DNA of 39,711 bases from NCBI GenBank assembly GCA_964354995.1, contig CAYHBQ010000002.1, forward strand, positions 1 to 39,711, given 5' to 3'. Shown in pieces: positions 1-7,439 of this stretch. The notes under the pieces are model-generated. The model had not been told where the DNA came from, ran no database searches, and saw only the letters and a list, made by a program, of their open reading frames with translations. The translations under genes were made by a program, and so were the position numbers. Numbering within the stretch: position 1 is the first letter of the stretch; each line of letters starts with the position of its first letter. Source of the stretch: JBBSZK01 sp964354995. Its GTDB lineage: Archaea > Nanobdellota > Nanobdellia > Pacearchaeales > GW2011-AR1.

Positions 1-312
1 CTTCCGATCTTTTCACTCGTGCTCGCAACCCAACAACCGGGACAAATTCATCGAGATGTTATGACCCAGTCAGACATAGTCATCTCACACAAAGTGACTT
101 CACAACCCGATGTGCAAGCACTCAACGAAATCATGCAATCATATCTTATCGAAACCATAAAAAAGAAGATGGACGAGCTTCCCAACCTCAAAGGCTCAGC
201 AATTATCCTTGATGACAATTCAGAACGCATTTATGCCATGCGCATGCGTCCTCGATTCACCTGGCACGGTGGAGAAGCGCCTACTGCCATAAAGACCGAA
301 CTCTCGTTATAA
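1..312 (+). CDS. HerA/DUF87-like ATPase, C-terminal end (partial)
   Basis: The reading frame is open from the first base, so this is the last 103 residues of a longer protein whose N-terminus lies outside the window. The stretch VLATQQPGQIHRDVMTQSD, followed about ten residues later by a hydrophobic SHKV element, resembles the segment of HerA/FtsK-type hexameric ATPases that carries the sensor (TQ.P..I...V..Q) and lies after Walker B. Such proteins translocate DNA or move other polymers. Walker A and B are not visible because they would lie upstream. The internal GTG at base 19 is not a believable start. Family assignment is by motif resemblance only. Confidence 0.65.
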   Translation, partial: LPIFSLVLATQQPGQIHRDVMTQSDIVISHKVTSQPDVQALNEIMQSYLIETIKKKMDELPNLKGSAIILDDNSERIYAMRMRPRFTWHGGEAPTAIKTELSL

Positions 313-357
313 AAAAGCAATAGTAAAGCCTAAAAAGCGCAAAAGGATGCCCGAACC

Positions 358-1221
358 ATGAAAATTACTCGCGAGCACGAACGAAAGATAACAAGGATAG
401 TACAAAGAGGAAAAACATCCACTCAACCGCGAGCAATACGACTATTCGGAGCAATAACCGGAGACCCAAACAATATCCATAGAAGGAGAGAATATGCCGA
501 GGCAAGTGGATTGCCCAATACCCCCGTTATGGGGGCACATATAAGCGCTATCGGTCTTGAACGCGCATTAGAAGCCTATTACGTGCTCACCGGTCAAACA
601 CCCACCGAACTGTATCATTCCACAAGATTCAGTTCGCCCCTATTTCCAGGAAGAAAGAAGTTAGGTCCACTCGAGATTGAAGAAATCGATGAAGAAACAG
701 TGCTAAAATTACCCGTGCACAGAGGAAATTTTGTTAAAGCAATCAATGAAACACGCATTGGAAGAATATCAAAAAAAATAGACGCACCTGCAAATCCAGA
801 CGCGGGCCCTATTCTTGCAGAAGTAACGCCAACAAAAAAAGGAGAACAAGCATATGGTCGACTGGTGCGGGCGCAACCAAGAGACTACCTTTCTCCCGGA
901 TGGCTCCAAGCATTATTTCCAGGAACGCTCGTGAGAGTCCTCAATACTGCCTACGAAGGAGAGAATAATGGTGCACCTATGCCGCTGAACCTGCGCATGA
1001 CCACACATATAAAACAGCAAGCGGAAAAAAGCCCGCTCGCCTTGGAGGTTTACATGAATGATAGAGGACGACGAGGAGACCTTTATGTCTACGATTTTTA
1101 TGGCGAAATAAAACAAGGAAATAGAATAATAGAAGTAGCCGAACTTAAAGCGGTGGGCAGAACACCCATAGACCTAGAAAAAATAAAAAGGATTTCCAGA
1201 ATACCCTCTATAACGCTTTAA
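358..1221 (+). CDS. MaoC-like hotdog-fold protein
   Basis: A 287-residue protein. Residues 31-60 contain AITGDPNNIHRRREYAEASG followed by VMGAH, matching the hydratase motif of MaoC/R-specific enoyl-CoA hydratases (G-D-x-N-x-I-H, with Asp and His catalytic). The C-terminal third looks like a second hotdog, giving the double-hotdog length. Known family members hydrate enoyl-CoA substrates, but no acyl-CoA genes are near, so the substrate is unknown. The gene follows the ATPase fragment after 45 bases. A weak TATA-like run near 307-314 would leave a leader of about 22 bases with an AAGGATG element. Its end overlaps the convergent methyltransferase by 14 bases. Confidence 0.8.
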   Translation: MKITREHERKITRIVQRGKTSTQPRAIRLFGAITGDPNNIHRRREYAEASGLPNTPVMGAHISAIGLERALEAYYVLTGQTPTELYHSTRFSSPLFPGRKKLGPLEIEEIDEETVLKLPVHRGNFVKAINETRIGRISKKIDAPANPDAGPILAEVTPTKKGEQAYGRLVRAQPRDYLSPGWLQALFPGTLVRVLNTAYEGENNGAPMPLNLRMTTHIKQQAEKSPLALEVYMNDRGRRGDLYVYDFYGEIKQGNRIIEVAELKAVGRTPIDLEKIKRISRIPSITL

Positions 1222-1978
1222 TATCAACCCGATATCGATACCGCCGCGTACCAATATCCCCTGCTTTCTTAATACGCATAATTCGCACCTTCTTTTTTGC
1301 CTTCTGTGATTCAGACAAGATAAGAGTGCGCAACGCCTCTTCAGCACCCTCTTCAGGATAAAACCCATAGTAATGAATAGTTCCTCCCCGATTAATTACC
1401 TTAAACGCTACATCAAGAAAACTATCTTCCAAGTTGGGCCGTGCCATCACAATCCGATCGAACGTTCCTTTGAGTGTGGGCACAACTCGTCTAACGTTCC
1501 CCTGTACACACATAACATTAGCAAGTTTATTTCGTTTCACATTCTCAACCGCGTACCGATGCGGCTCCCGTCCCAATTCAACCGATATAATCTCACTAGC
1601 CTTATTCTTCTTCCCCATAACAACAGCAAACGGCCCAACCCCGCCAAACATAACAAGCACGCGATCCCCCTTTTTCACAAGCGAGGCGAGTTCACTACGT
1701 TCAGACGCAAGTCGCGGAGAAAAGTAACAGCTATCTACATTAAGTCGAAACGAACATCCATTCTCCGTATACAACGCCTCTTTCGTTTTCTCGCCAGCAA
1801 TCCACTTCGTGGTCGGCGTTCGTAACCGTCCTTTAATCCGAGCGCTCTTCTCGAGCACCGTCGTAATTTCTCGATGATCTTTCAAAAATCGAGTAGCAAA
1901 TCGTTTCTTCTCAGATGATTTCGCACTTCTGTCAAATTTCACAAGCACTACATTCCCCAGAATATCATATGGCGCCAT
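1208..1978 (-). CDS. Trm5/TYW2-family SAM-dependent tRNA methyltransferase
   Basis: A 256-residue Met-10+ class methyltransferase. It opens with YDILGNVVLVKF, the usual start of the Trm5 D2 domain. A SAM-binding region follows (GDRVLVMFGGVGPFAVVMG), then an acidic strand end (ISVELGREPHRYAVENVKRN) and the motif MARPNLEDSF in place of the NPP/NLP catalytic loop. Family members make m1G37 or intermediates of wyosine-type bases next to the anticodon. The D1 tRNA-elbow domain of full-length archaeal Trm5 appears to be absent, so a Trm5b-like or TYW2-like member is possible. A TATA octamer at 2000-2007 ends 22 bases before the ATG. Which base is modified cannot be told from sequence. Confidence 0.8.
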   Translation of the reverse strand: MAPYDILGNVVLVKFDRSAKSSEKKRFATRFLKDHREITTVLEKSARIKGRLRTPTTKWIAGEKTKEALYTENGCSFRLNVDSCYFSPRLASERSELASLVKKGDRVLVMFGGVGPFAVVMGKKNKASEIISVELGREPHRYAVENVKRNKLANVMCVQGNVRRVVPTLKGTFDRIVMARPNLEDSFLDVAFKVINRGGTIHYYGFYPEEGAEEALRTLILSESQKAKKKVRIMRIKKAGDIGTRRYRYRVDIKAL

Positions 1979-1999
1979 TAGAATAGAAGAGGAAAACGT

Positions 2000-2007
2000 A
2001 GTTTAAA
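2000..2007 (-). promoter_or_regulatory. TATA box for the Trm5-like gene
   Basis: Octamer TTTAAACT on the minus strand, 22 bases before the ATG at 1978, predicting a leaderless mRNA. Confidence 0.6.
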
Positions 2008-2015
2008 ACCGTTTC

Positions 2016-2780
2016 TTAATTAAGTTCAGCAGTAAGAGTACGATAACGATATTCCAAATGACGAATAAGCGTCTCAACTTCTCGCGAAGGATTCTGAATA
2101 GAACGATATTTCTGAATATCGTGCTCCAAATCGGCAAGTTGTCGTAGTTTACGTCGACGGGTCACAGCAGCTGCACGAGCCGTCCCGAAATAGGCGTGTA
2201 TTGAACCGTCAAAGAATATGGAAAGAAGCACAGCTGCAAACCCTGTCACATACAACCAGTTGGAGGCCATAGAAAGTTCTCCCGAAGGACGCGTCCACCA
2301 AACAAACACAAACACAAGGCCATAGACAATCCACGCAATGCGCCGACCTGAACCTCCATTCACCCCTTGATGCACAAACCAAAAGTAAATCATAAACGGA
2401 ATAAAGGTCGTCAGTGCAATACCCAACGTACTATACGGAAGTAAGATAAATCCCACAAATTCTTCAGGCATATATCTGATAGCCAAAATAGAAACAATGA
2501 GAGAAATAAGAAACGCGACGCGCTTTTCCTTAAACAGTTCGACCTTTTTAAGGACGTTTAAAACAACAATGAGAAGAAGCAAAAACAGAAGTATCTTCGC
2601 AAAGAAGAAGTCATCAAATGAACTCGTGTCCAAAAGCACTTCAAAGATAGGGGTAAAGAACTGTTCAATTGTGTATAGGGCATCTTCCTGTAAAAACTGA
2701 ATATCCCCCCACGGTGCCGCAGAGACTAAAGGTGTGAATGTCAAAAGAATACAAGCAACACAAAAAGCAAACACCTTCAT
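2016..2780 (-). CDS. Multi-pass membrane protein of unknown function
   Basis: 254 residues. A cleavable-looking signal peptide (residues 1-21, ending VSAA) precedes a short extracytoplasmic segment. About five hydrophobic helices then occupy residues 60-195, and the last 50 residues form a basic, coiled-coil-prone cytoplasmic tail (RRRKLRQLADLEHDI...). I do not recognise a family. It heads a run of four leftward genes for membrane or anchored proteins, each with its own promoter, with the next two sharing the signal/extracytoplasmic/helical-bundle plan. Function unknown; a role in envelope structure is only a guess from location. Confidence 0.75.
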   Translation of the reverse strand: MKVFAFCVACILLTFTPLVSAAPWGDIQFLQEDALYTIEQFFTPIFEVLLDTSSFDDFFFAKILLFLLLLIVVLNVLKKVELFKEKRVAFLISLIVSILAIRYMPEEFVGFILLPYSTLGIALTTFIPFMIYFWFVHQGVNGGSGRRIAWIVYGLVFVFVWWTRPSGELSMASNWLYVTGFAAVLLSIFFDGSIHAYFGTARAAAVTRRRKLRQLADLEHDIQKYRSIQNPSREVETLIRHLEYRYRTLTAELN

Positions 2781-2801
2781 ACGATACAGCAGTAAGCGAG
2801 G

Positions 2802-2809
2802 CTTAAAAA
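2802..2809 (-). promoter_or_regulatory. TATA box for membrane protein gene 2016-2780
   Basis: Minus-strand TTTTTAAG-type octamer ending 22 bases before the ATG at 2780. Confidence 0.6.
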
Positions 2810-2893
2810 GATTTCCTACTCTAAACGCGAAGAAAGAAAGCCCTTGGACCGTTCAGGTATAAACAATAACCAGAGTAAGAACTAACCATTTAC

Positions 2894-3664
2894 CTATGCA
2901 TTTTCTGCCTCTCTTTTTGACTTAAACCACCCCACAAAATTTCCACCTTTAAAGACATTATACCCATCCATAGAATTCCCATCTATTCTTTTATACGCCT
3001 CATCAATAGCCTTGACCGTTGTATCCAAAACATCTTGATTAGTTTTCTGTTTGGACTCGGCGTCTTTTTTAGCGCCCCGAGCACGCGCTTTCTTAATAAT
3101 TCTAAAGACGCGGCGAAATATCACGACTGAAATCAAACAAACTACGACAAAGAGCATCGGACCAAGCCACGACCAAAAACCTTCTTCGGTAAAGAAAAAT
3201 CTGAAAATGCCGTCAGCAAACAGTCGATAAATGCCCAAATGCCCTGATAGAGACCCAAAGATAACTCCCAACGCAATAGAAACGCCTAAGCTAAAGAGCG
3301 AGAAAAGCGCAATGGCGTCGATGAACACAATAGAAAACGTAATCCATAACAAAAGCGTAACAAAAAAGGTCCACGAAAAAGAATAGTCTTGCCCAAACAA
3401 CACAAAGAAAACAGGACTTATAGAAGTCATACGCTCATCAAATGCAAATAATCTAGGAAACCGCGTCTCATTGATAAAATAATTGCGCCACTCACCCGAT
3501 AGATAATCCCACTGTTCTTCCTCGAGCGTGCGTTCAAGTTGCTGTGTCTGATTAGCAAACGGAAGCTGATCAAATCCAGGCGGCTCTTCCGCAAGAACAA
3601 ACGGCAAAAGACTTACAAGCAAAAAGGCAATCAAGCCACATAAAACACCTCGGCTAACATTCAT
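2894..3664 (-). CDS. Signal-peptide-bearing membrane protein, unknown function
   Basis: 256 residues from the ATG at 3664. A GTG one codon earlier is also possible, but the TATA box fits the ATG. A signal peptide ends near residue 25 (LPFVLAEE). An acidic, Gln-rich extracytoplasmic part follows (residues 26-85), then four hydrophobic helices, and a highly charged tail rich in Lys and Ala. The helix with FIDAIALFSLFSLG resembles GDIIAVFGLFSKP in the downstream neighbour, suggesting the two are distant paralogues. No enzyme motif is visible. Confidence 0.75.
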   Translation of the reverse strand: MNVSRGVLCGLIAFLLVSLLPFVLAEEPPGFDQLPFANQTQQLERTLEEEQWDYLSGEWRNYFINETRFPRLFAFDERMTSISPVFFVLFGQDYSFSWTFFVTLLLWITFSIVFIDAIALFSLFSLGVSIALGVIFGSLSGHLGIYRLFADGIFRFFFTEEGFWSWLGPMLFVVVCLISVVIFRRVFRIIKKARARGAKKDAESKQKTNQDVLDTTVKAIDEAYKRIDGNSMDGYNVFKGGNFVGWFKSKREAENA

Positions 3665-3685
3665 CACACAAGCAAAGAACAGTTA

Positions 3686-3693
3686 TTTAAATA
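3686..3693 (-). promoter_or_regulatory. TATA box that fixes the 3664 start
   Basis: Minus-strand TATTTAAA ending 22 bases before the ATG at 3664. Using the GTG at 3667 would break the spacing seen at most other promoters here. Confidence 0.65.
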
Positions 3694-3709
3694 CGTTCGC
3701 CAATTAAGT

Positions 3710-4363
3710 TTACTCGTCCTTCTCGGCAGCCCTTTCAATATCCTTCAACGCCTTCAAACCTGCAGCCGCGCGCGTACTCCCCATTGCAGTACGAAGTTCA
3801 AGCTCCCCTTTCTTACGCGCAACAGCCAATTGCTTCAACGGCTGAATTCCTAAGTTAACCCCTAAAAAGAGCACAAATACTATCAAGAGACTTGCAGCGA
3901 CCGAAAACACACCAAACCCTGCCGTGAAGGTCAAGGCCAAAACCGCGATAAGCATAACACCTTTCAAGTTAGCTACAATAACGGCCAAAACAAAACCGCT
4001 TACCCATGCAACAGGTTTAGAGAAAAGACCAAAGACTGCAATAATATCTCCAAACGTCAAGAAAAACATAAGCCAAATACCAAAAACAACAATACCTGCA
4101 CTTTCAGGACTCGTTATATCAACAAGATATTGAGGAATATTTCCCAAGAGATACGAAAGAGGCCTAAAGACAGGAATATTCGGATACTGTTCACCAAAAG
4201 ATTTAAACTCGGTAAGCTTATCTTTTAAGGAATCTGCCGACGCAATGCCTTCAAAATCCCCTGTGAATCCCCCAAACATATAAAGCAAAAGAAACAGAAC
4301 AGCCAAACCAACAACGGACCAAAAAGAGATAAGGGTCCATTCAGTAACACCACGTTTATTCAT
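3710..4363 (-). CDS. Membrane protein with MNKRG N-terminus, unknown function
   Basis: 217 residues from the ATG at 4363; a TTG two codons earlier extends the frame but is not supported by the promoter. It starts MNKRGVTEWTLISFWSVVGL, a short basic leader before a hydrophobic helix as in many DPANN envelope proteins. An extracytoplasmic stretch (residues 35-85) and four to five further helices follow, with a charged tail ending ERAAEKDE. It shares the D-I/A-I-A-x-F-x-L-F-S helix with the gene at 2894-3664. No known family recognised. Confidence 0.75.
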   Translation of the reverse strand: MNKRGVTEWTLISFWSVVGLAVLFLLLYMFGGFTGDFEGIASADSLKDKLTEFKSFGEQYPNIPVFRPLSYLLGNIPQYLVDITSPESAGIVVFGIWLMFFLTFGDIIAVFGLFSKPVAWVSGFVLAVIVANLKGVMLIAVLALTFTAGFGVFSVAASLLIVFVLFLGVNLGIQPLKQLAVARKKGELELRTAMGSTRAAAGLKALKDIERAAEKDE

Positions 4364-4384
4364 TATCAATAGAGAAGGGGTGGA

Positions 4385-4392
4385 TATATAAA
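4385..4392 (-). promoter_or_regulatory. TATA box that fixes the 4363 start
   Basis: TATATAAA read on the plus strand, ending 22 bases from the ATG at 4363. Confidence 0.65.
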
Positions 4393-4410
4393 GATTTCTG
4401 AAAAATAAAA

Positions 4411-4968
4411 TTACTTAGAAGAACTATCGCTTGCAGAGAATTCGTTTACCAAACCCTCATTAAGGTCTGCAACACCCTGTGAGTATTCTCTTCGCAAGGT
4501 ATCACGAATCGTCGTGCGAGCGCGATTGTAATACGAATTTGATTTTCCAAAGACGTCGTTAGCTTCAGTGCCTATAAGCGTCCCATTTTTAACGTCGTCT
4601 GCATTAAACGTATACGATTTGCCACGGCCAGAAAGCACAACGGTCTCAAGCGCATCATTAAATGTAGGGCATTTATTAGATTCCCAGTCAAGCGGCGTTT
4701 CATCTTCAGAGTCAATAAGTTTGTAAGACACATTTCCCTTGCGAACGGTCATCACATTTGAATTATTGAACAAGCCAACACCTTCACGATAACTAACCCG
4801 AGCATCACCCACAACGCCTGAATAAACTTCATGACCTCGAGCAGTATCAATACCAAGATATCCTGCTCCCAACACACCGACACCTACAACGGCGCCCGCT
4901 ATGCGCTTATGAGCTAATACAAGCTTCCCCGAAGCCTTCAACGTTGATTTGACTACATCAAATTTCAT
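4411..4968 (-). CDS. Membrane-anchored protein of unknown function
   Basis: 185 residues. A basic N-terminus is followed by one Gly/Ala/Val-rich transmembrane segment (residues 22-42), then a soluble, probably extracytoplasmic domain of about 140 residues and a Ser-rich end (SASDSSSK). Only one Cys is present and no catalytic motif is visible. Upstream there is both a TATA octamer at the leaderless distance and a GGAGGG element 6 bases before the ATG, an unusual combination here. Unknown family. Confidence 0.7.
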   Translation of the reverse strand: MKFDVVKSTLKASGKLVLAHKRIAGAVVGVGVLGAGYLGIDTARGHEVYSGVVGDARVSYREGVGLFNNSNVMTVRKGNVSYKLIDSEDETPLDWESNKCPTFNDALETVVLSGRGKSYTFNADDVKNGTLIGTEANDVFGKSNSYYNRARTTIRDTLRREYSQGVADLNEGLVNEFSASDSSSK

Positions 4969-4974
4969 ATAAAA

Positions 4975-4980
4975 CCCTCC
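4975..4980 (-). promoter_or_regulatory. Shine-Dalgarno-like GGAGGG before 4411-4968
   Basis: GGAGGG on the minus strand, 6 bases upstream of the ATG at 4968. It would lie at or upstream of the transcription start predicted from the TATA box, so it only works if transcription starts farther upstream. Confidence 0.45.
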
Positions 4981-4989
4981 AAATACCTC

Positions 4990-4997
4990 TATTTAAA
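4990..4997 (-). promoter_or_regulatory. TATA box for 4411-4968
   Basis: Minus-strand TTTAAATA ending 22 bases before the ATG at 4968. Confidence 0.6.
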
Positions 4998-5028
4998 TCT
5001 TCCTATATGTAACTCCTATTAAGTTACA

Positions 5029-6039
5029 CTAAAAAAGCTTCTTCTGCCCAGCTTCCTTCTTAATAACATGTAATTTCTCCAATTGCTTTTCAACACGCTC
5101 TCGTGAAAACTCGTGTTCGTCAACAAGAATACGAAAAATCTCTATTTCATTTAATTTCGGAAACACAAGTTTCTCGCGATGCACATTCGGCTTCTTGAAT
5201 ATTTCAAAAATAGTCTGCCAGTCAAAATCCATACGACCTTCGACTTCCTTAAAAATAGAAACAGGATGTTTGAACTGTTTAACCAGTGCAAGCGCCTTTT
5301 TAGGACCAATGCCCTTCACGCCTCCCGGATTAAAGTCCGTCCCCACAAGGATAGCCAAACAAATCAACTGATCACCTGTCACGTCCAGCGTATTCAACAC
5401 CCGATCGTACTCAATCAATTCGGGTGCGATGAACACAAAATCCCCATTATTCAGTTTCCGTTTTCGTGCCAGCGTCAAATTCTGAATCAATCGAGTCCCA
5501 CCAACAACCAGCGCATCATAATCCTGTGACGCAACAGCATACGCTTCTCCGTTGCGAACAAGGTCGGCCGCCTGCATTTCACCTTCGCCAGGGGCCTGTA
5601 CAACACAAATGCCCATAGCAATGAGCAACTCCTTGGATTCGTGAATCATCTCCCCATTGAGTTTCATAAATCCCCTCGAATAGCGCCCCATGCCTTCAAT
5701 GTCTTCTTCGTCACGCGCCACAGAATATTTTTCACGCATCGCTTCCTTTGCCGCATCTCGAAGTTCATGCGTCTTGCCCTTTAATTCATGATACGCTCCG
5801 TCAAACACGTACGCCAGCTTAAGACCTTCAGCCATAAGCGCGATGTTCCGATAGAAAAGCCCCGAAAGATGGGACGTGACTCTCTGTTTAGAATCCATCA
5901 ACGGAGTACCATCGGGCTGCCGAATCGACGATAAAAACTGATAGAGCGCGTTAAACGCATCAACTGCAATGATTTTTCCCTGTAAATCCTTAAACTCCAA
6001 AGAAGTACGTGATACAATGTCGCCAATTTGCAAACCCAT
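5029..6039 (-). CDS. fen: Flap endonuclease 1 (FEN1/Rad2 family)
   Basis: 336 residues, the usual archaeal FEN1 length. It cleaves 5' flaps during Okazaki fragment maturation and repair. The start MGLQIGDIV is the family's typical N-terminus. Metal-binding acidic residues are visible at D27 (IIAVDAFNALYQF), YVFDG, PGEGEMQAADL, SQDYDALVVGG and GTDFNPGGVKGIGPKKAL. The last is the helix-two-turn-helix DNA-binding region. The protein ends GQKKLF, a shortened PCNA-binding-like tail. A TTG three codons upstream keeps the frame open, but the TATA box and family N-terminus favour ATG 6039. Confidence 0.96.
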   Translation of the reverse strand: MGLQIGDIVSRTSLEFKDLQGKIIAVDAFNALYQFLSSIRQPDGTPLMDSKQRVTSHLSGLFYRNIALMAEGLKLAYVFDGAYHELKGKTHELRDAAKEAMREKYSVARDEEDIEGMGRYSRGFMKLNGEMIHESKELLIAMGICVVQAPGEGEMQAADLVRNGEAYAVASQDYDALVVGGTRLIQNLTLARKRKLNNGDFVFIAPELIEYDRVLNTLDVTGDQLICLAILVGTDFNPGGVKGIGPKKALALVKQFKHPVSIFKEVEGRMDFDWQTIFEIFKKPNVHREKLVFPKLNEIEIFRILVDEHEFSRERVEKQLEKLHVIKKEAGQKKLF

Positions 6040-6060
6040 ATATGCCAAAAAAACAAGAAC

Positions 6061-6068
6061 TATAAAAA
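6061..6068 (-). promoter_or_regulatory. TATA box that fixes the FEN1 start
   Basis: TTTTTATA on the minus strand, ending 22 bases before ATG 6039; the TTG at 6048 would be only 13 bases away. Confidence 0.65.
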
Positions 6069-6076
6069 CATGTGCA

Positions 6077-6496
6077 TCAATAGCGACGCTGCAAGTGTAC
6101 TTCGCTTGAGATGCCTGCGGAAATAAATGAAACCTTGTAAAAAGTAGACATTCTGTCTCGAAGCGATTTGAACATACCTTCTAATTGCTCTTCAATTTCC
6201 TTGCCTGCGCTAAACGGCTCTCGGGGGTCACGATCGTCCACAATCTCGGAAAGAGTATATGCACAATCTTTCGTAGGCTCATTCGAACGCACGCGATAAG
6301 AAAACCAGAACGTTCCCTTATACACATCACGTGTTGCCTCGGCGCGAACCCGAGTCATATCGCCTCGAATAACTACTTCGGTTAATCCATCATGAGACTC
6401 AAATATTGTATTTGCCGCAAGGCACGCCTTGTGCAAAAAAGTCGAACAATTTTCAGCCGTATCAAGTACAACAGGACCCGATACTATTCTATTCAT
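6077..6496 (-). CDS. Small hypothetical protein
   Basis: 139 residues, soluble, no signal peptide or membrane segment. It looks like an alpha/beta fold, with strands such as TEVVIRGDMTRVRAEATRD and KGTFWFSYRVRS and a C-terminal helix plus strand. No recognised family. It has its own TATA box at the standard distance and sits between FEN1 and a surface protein with no overlap, so a real independent gene is likely. Confidence 0.65.
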   Translation of the reverse strand: MNRIVSGPVVLDTAENCSTFLHKACLAANTIFESHDGLTEVVIRGDMTRVRAEATRDVYKGTFWFSYRVRSNEPTKDCAYTLSEIVDDRDPREPFSAGKEIEEQLEGMFKSLRDRMSTFYKVSFISAGISSEVHLQRRY

Positions 6497-6517
6497 AAAG
6501 ACCGCAGAAACAAATAC

Positions 6518-6525
6518 CTTTTAAA
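6518..6525 (-). promoter_or_regulatory. TATA box for 6077-6496
   Basis: Minus-strand TTTAAAAG ending 22 bases before the ATG at 6496. Confidence 0.6.
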
Positions 6526-6540
6526 CGTTTCGAAAAAAGA

Positions 6541-7389
6541 TTAGTTCTGAATACACATGGCAGTACAAACAATAGCGACACCCGATGCAGATCGATATCC
6601 TTTCAAAGACCATACGCTCCCGCCCTTTTCAATAGAACACCCACCGCCGCCACCCGTAACTCCCGGGTTGACTTCAGTCTGAACCAAGGCACAGAAGCGA
6701 AAACTAAGAAAAACAATCTTATCTTCGCTATAGGGTCCAATTGGCTTCGTAACAATATCGGGTCCAGAACCGGGATTCATAATGATTTGAAGATTAGGAT
6801 TACCTCCGTTGGCAACATCAGCATCTTGCGTTTTTCCCCAGGTACTCTTACAATCGCTTGTCCCGAGACAGAATTTTTGCGCGTTTGTCGTGCCACCCAC
6901 ATCAAACGTAACCGTAGGCACGGACTTGTTCAACCCTACTTTAGTCGCGGCTGCAGAAGGATTTCCATTGATAAGGAATACGCCACCAGCCGCCGAATAA
7001 TCAAGATTAGCTTTTATAGCCCCATCATGAATAAAGTCAATATAAGTAGCGGACTGTCCACTTTGGAGCCCAGTCGAAGAAATGCCAATACCCGAATAAG
7101 CCCCTCCATCATGAACAAACAAATTGCGCGGGCCGCCAGAACCGACCGAAGGATCCGCATTCACACCCGTCGAAACCTTGCCCGGAAAGTAGAAGATATC
7201 ATTTGCAACACCCCCAAAGGTCGAAGACTGTCCATACGTTTGTGGAGCAGCACTTTGACCGGAACCAATCGTGTTCGCGGCATGACCAGGGTTTGGCGTT
7301 ACAGCATACACAAAGAAGGCGCCAACGACAACGAAGAGCAACCCAAGAAAGAAGACCGCACGCTTACCAATCGTCACCTCAATCTTCAT
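6541..7389 (-). CDS. Signal-anchored surface protein (DPANN/CPR style)
   Basis: 282 residues. A basic N-terminus and one long hydrophobic helix (residues 11-32) precede a Gly/Ser/Asn-rich secreted region. The passage TVTFDVGGTTNAQKFCLGTS is like the repeat-and-hook segments of tail-fibre-like surface proteins common in CPR and DPANN genomes. Four to five cysteines near the C-terminus could form disulphides. It has no catalytic motif and is probably an exposed adhesive or structural protein. It is divergent to the DNA polymerase gene and shares one central TATA box with it. Confidence 0.7.
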   Translation of the reverse strand: MKIEVTIGKRAVFFLGLLFVVVGAFFVYAVTPNPGHAANTIGSGQSAAPQTYGQSSTFGGVANDIFYFPGKVSTGVNADPSVGSGGPRNLFVHDGGAYSGIGISSTGLQSGQSATYIDFIHDGAIKANLDYSAAGGVFLINGNPSAAATKVGLNKSVPTVTFDVGGTTNAQKFCLGTSDCKSTWGKTQDADVANGGNPNLQIIMNPGSGPDIVTKPIGPYSEDKIVFLSFRFCALVQTEVNPGVTGGGGGCSIEKGGSVWSLKGYRSASGVAIVCTAMCIQN

Positions 7390-7410
7390 GCGTTCTAAAG
7401 ATAAAAAGAC

Positions 7411-7418
7411 TATTTAAA
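7411..7418. promoter_or_regulatory. Shared bidirectional TATA box (surface protein / polB)
   Basis: Near-palindromic TATTTAAA whose two ends lie exactly 22 bases from the minus-strand ATG at 7389 and the plus-strand ATG at 7440. It is the only TATA-like element in the 50-base gap, so both genes probably use it. Confidence 0.65.
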
Positions 7419-7439
7419 GATAACTCTCTATCAAAGGTC

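Noticed and set aside
1373..1825. 150-codon frame antisense to the Trm5-like gene
   Set aside because: No TATA box or recognisable protein; the opposite strand encodes a clear methyltransferase.
7203..7439. 79-codon N-terminal extension of the PolB frame
   Set aside because: It runs antisense through the surface-protein gene, has low-complexity Gln/Arg composition, and the TATA box and family N-terminus place the start at 7440.
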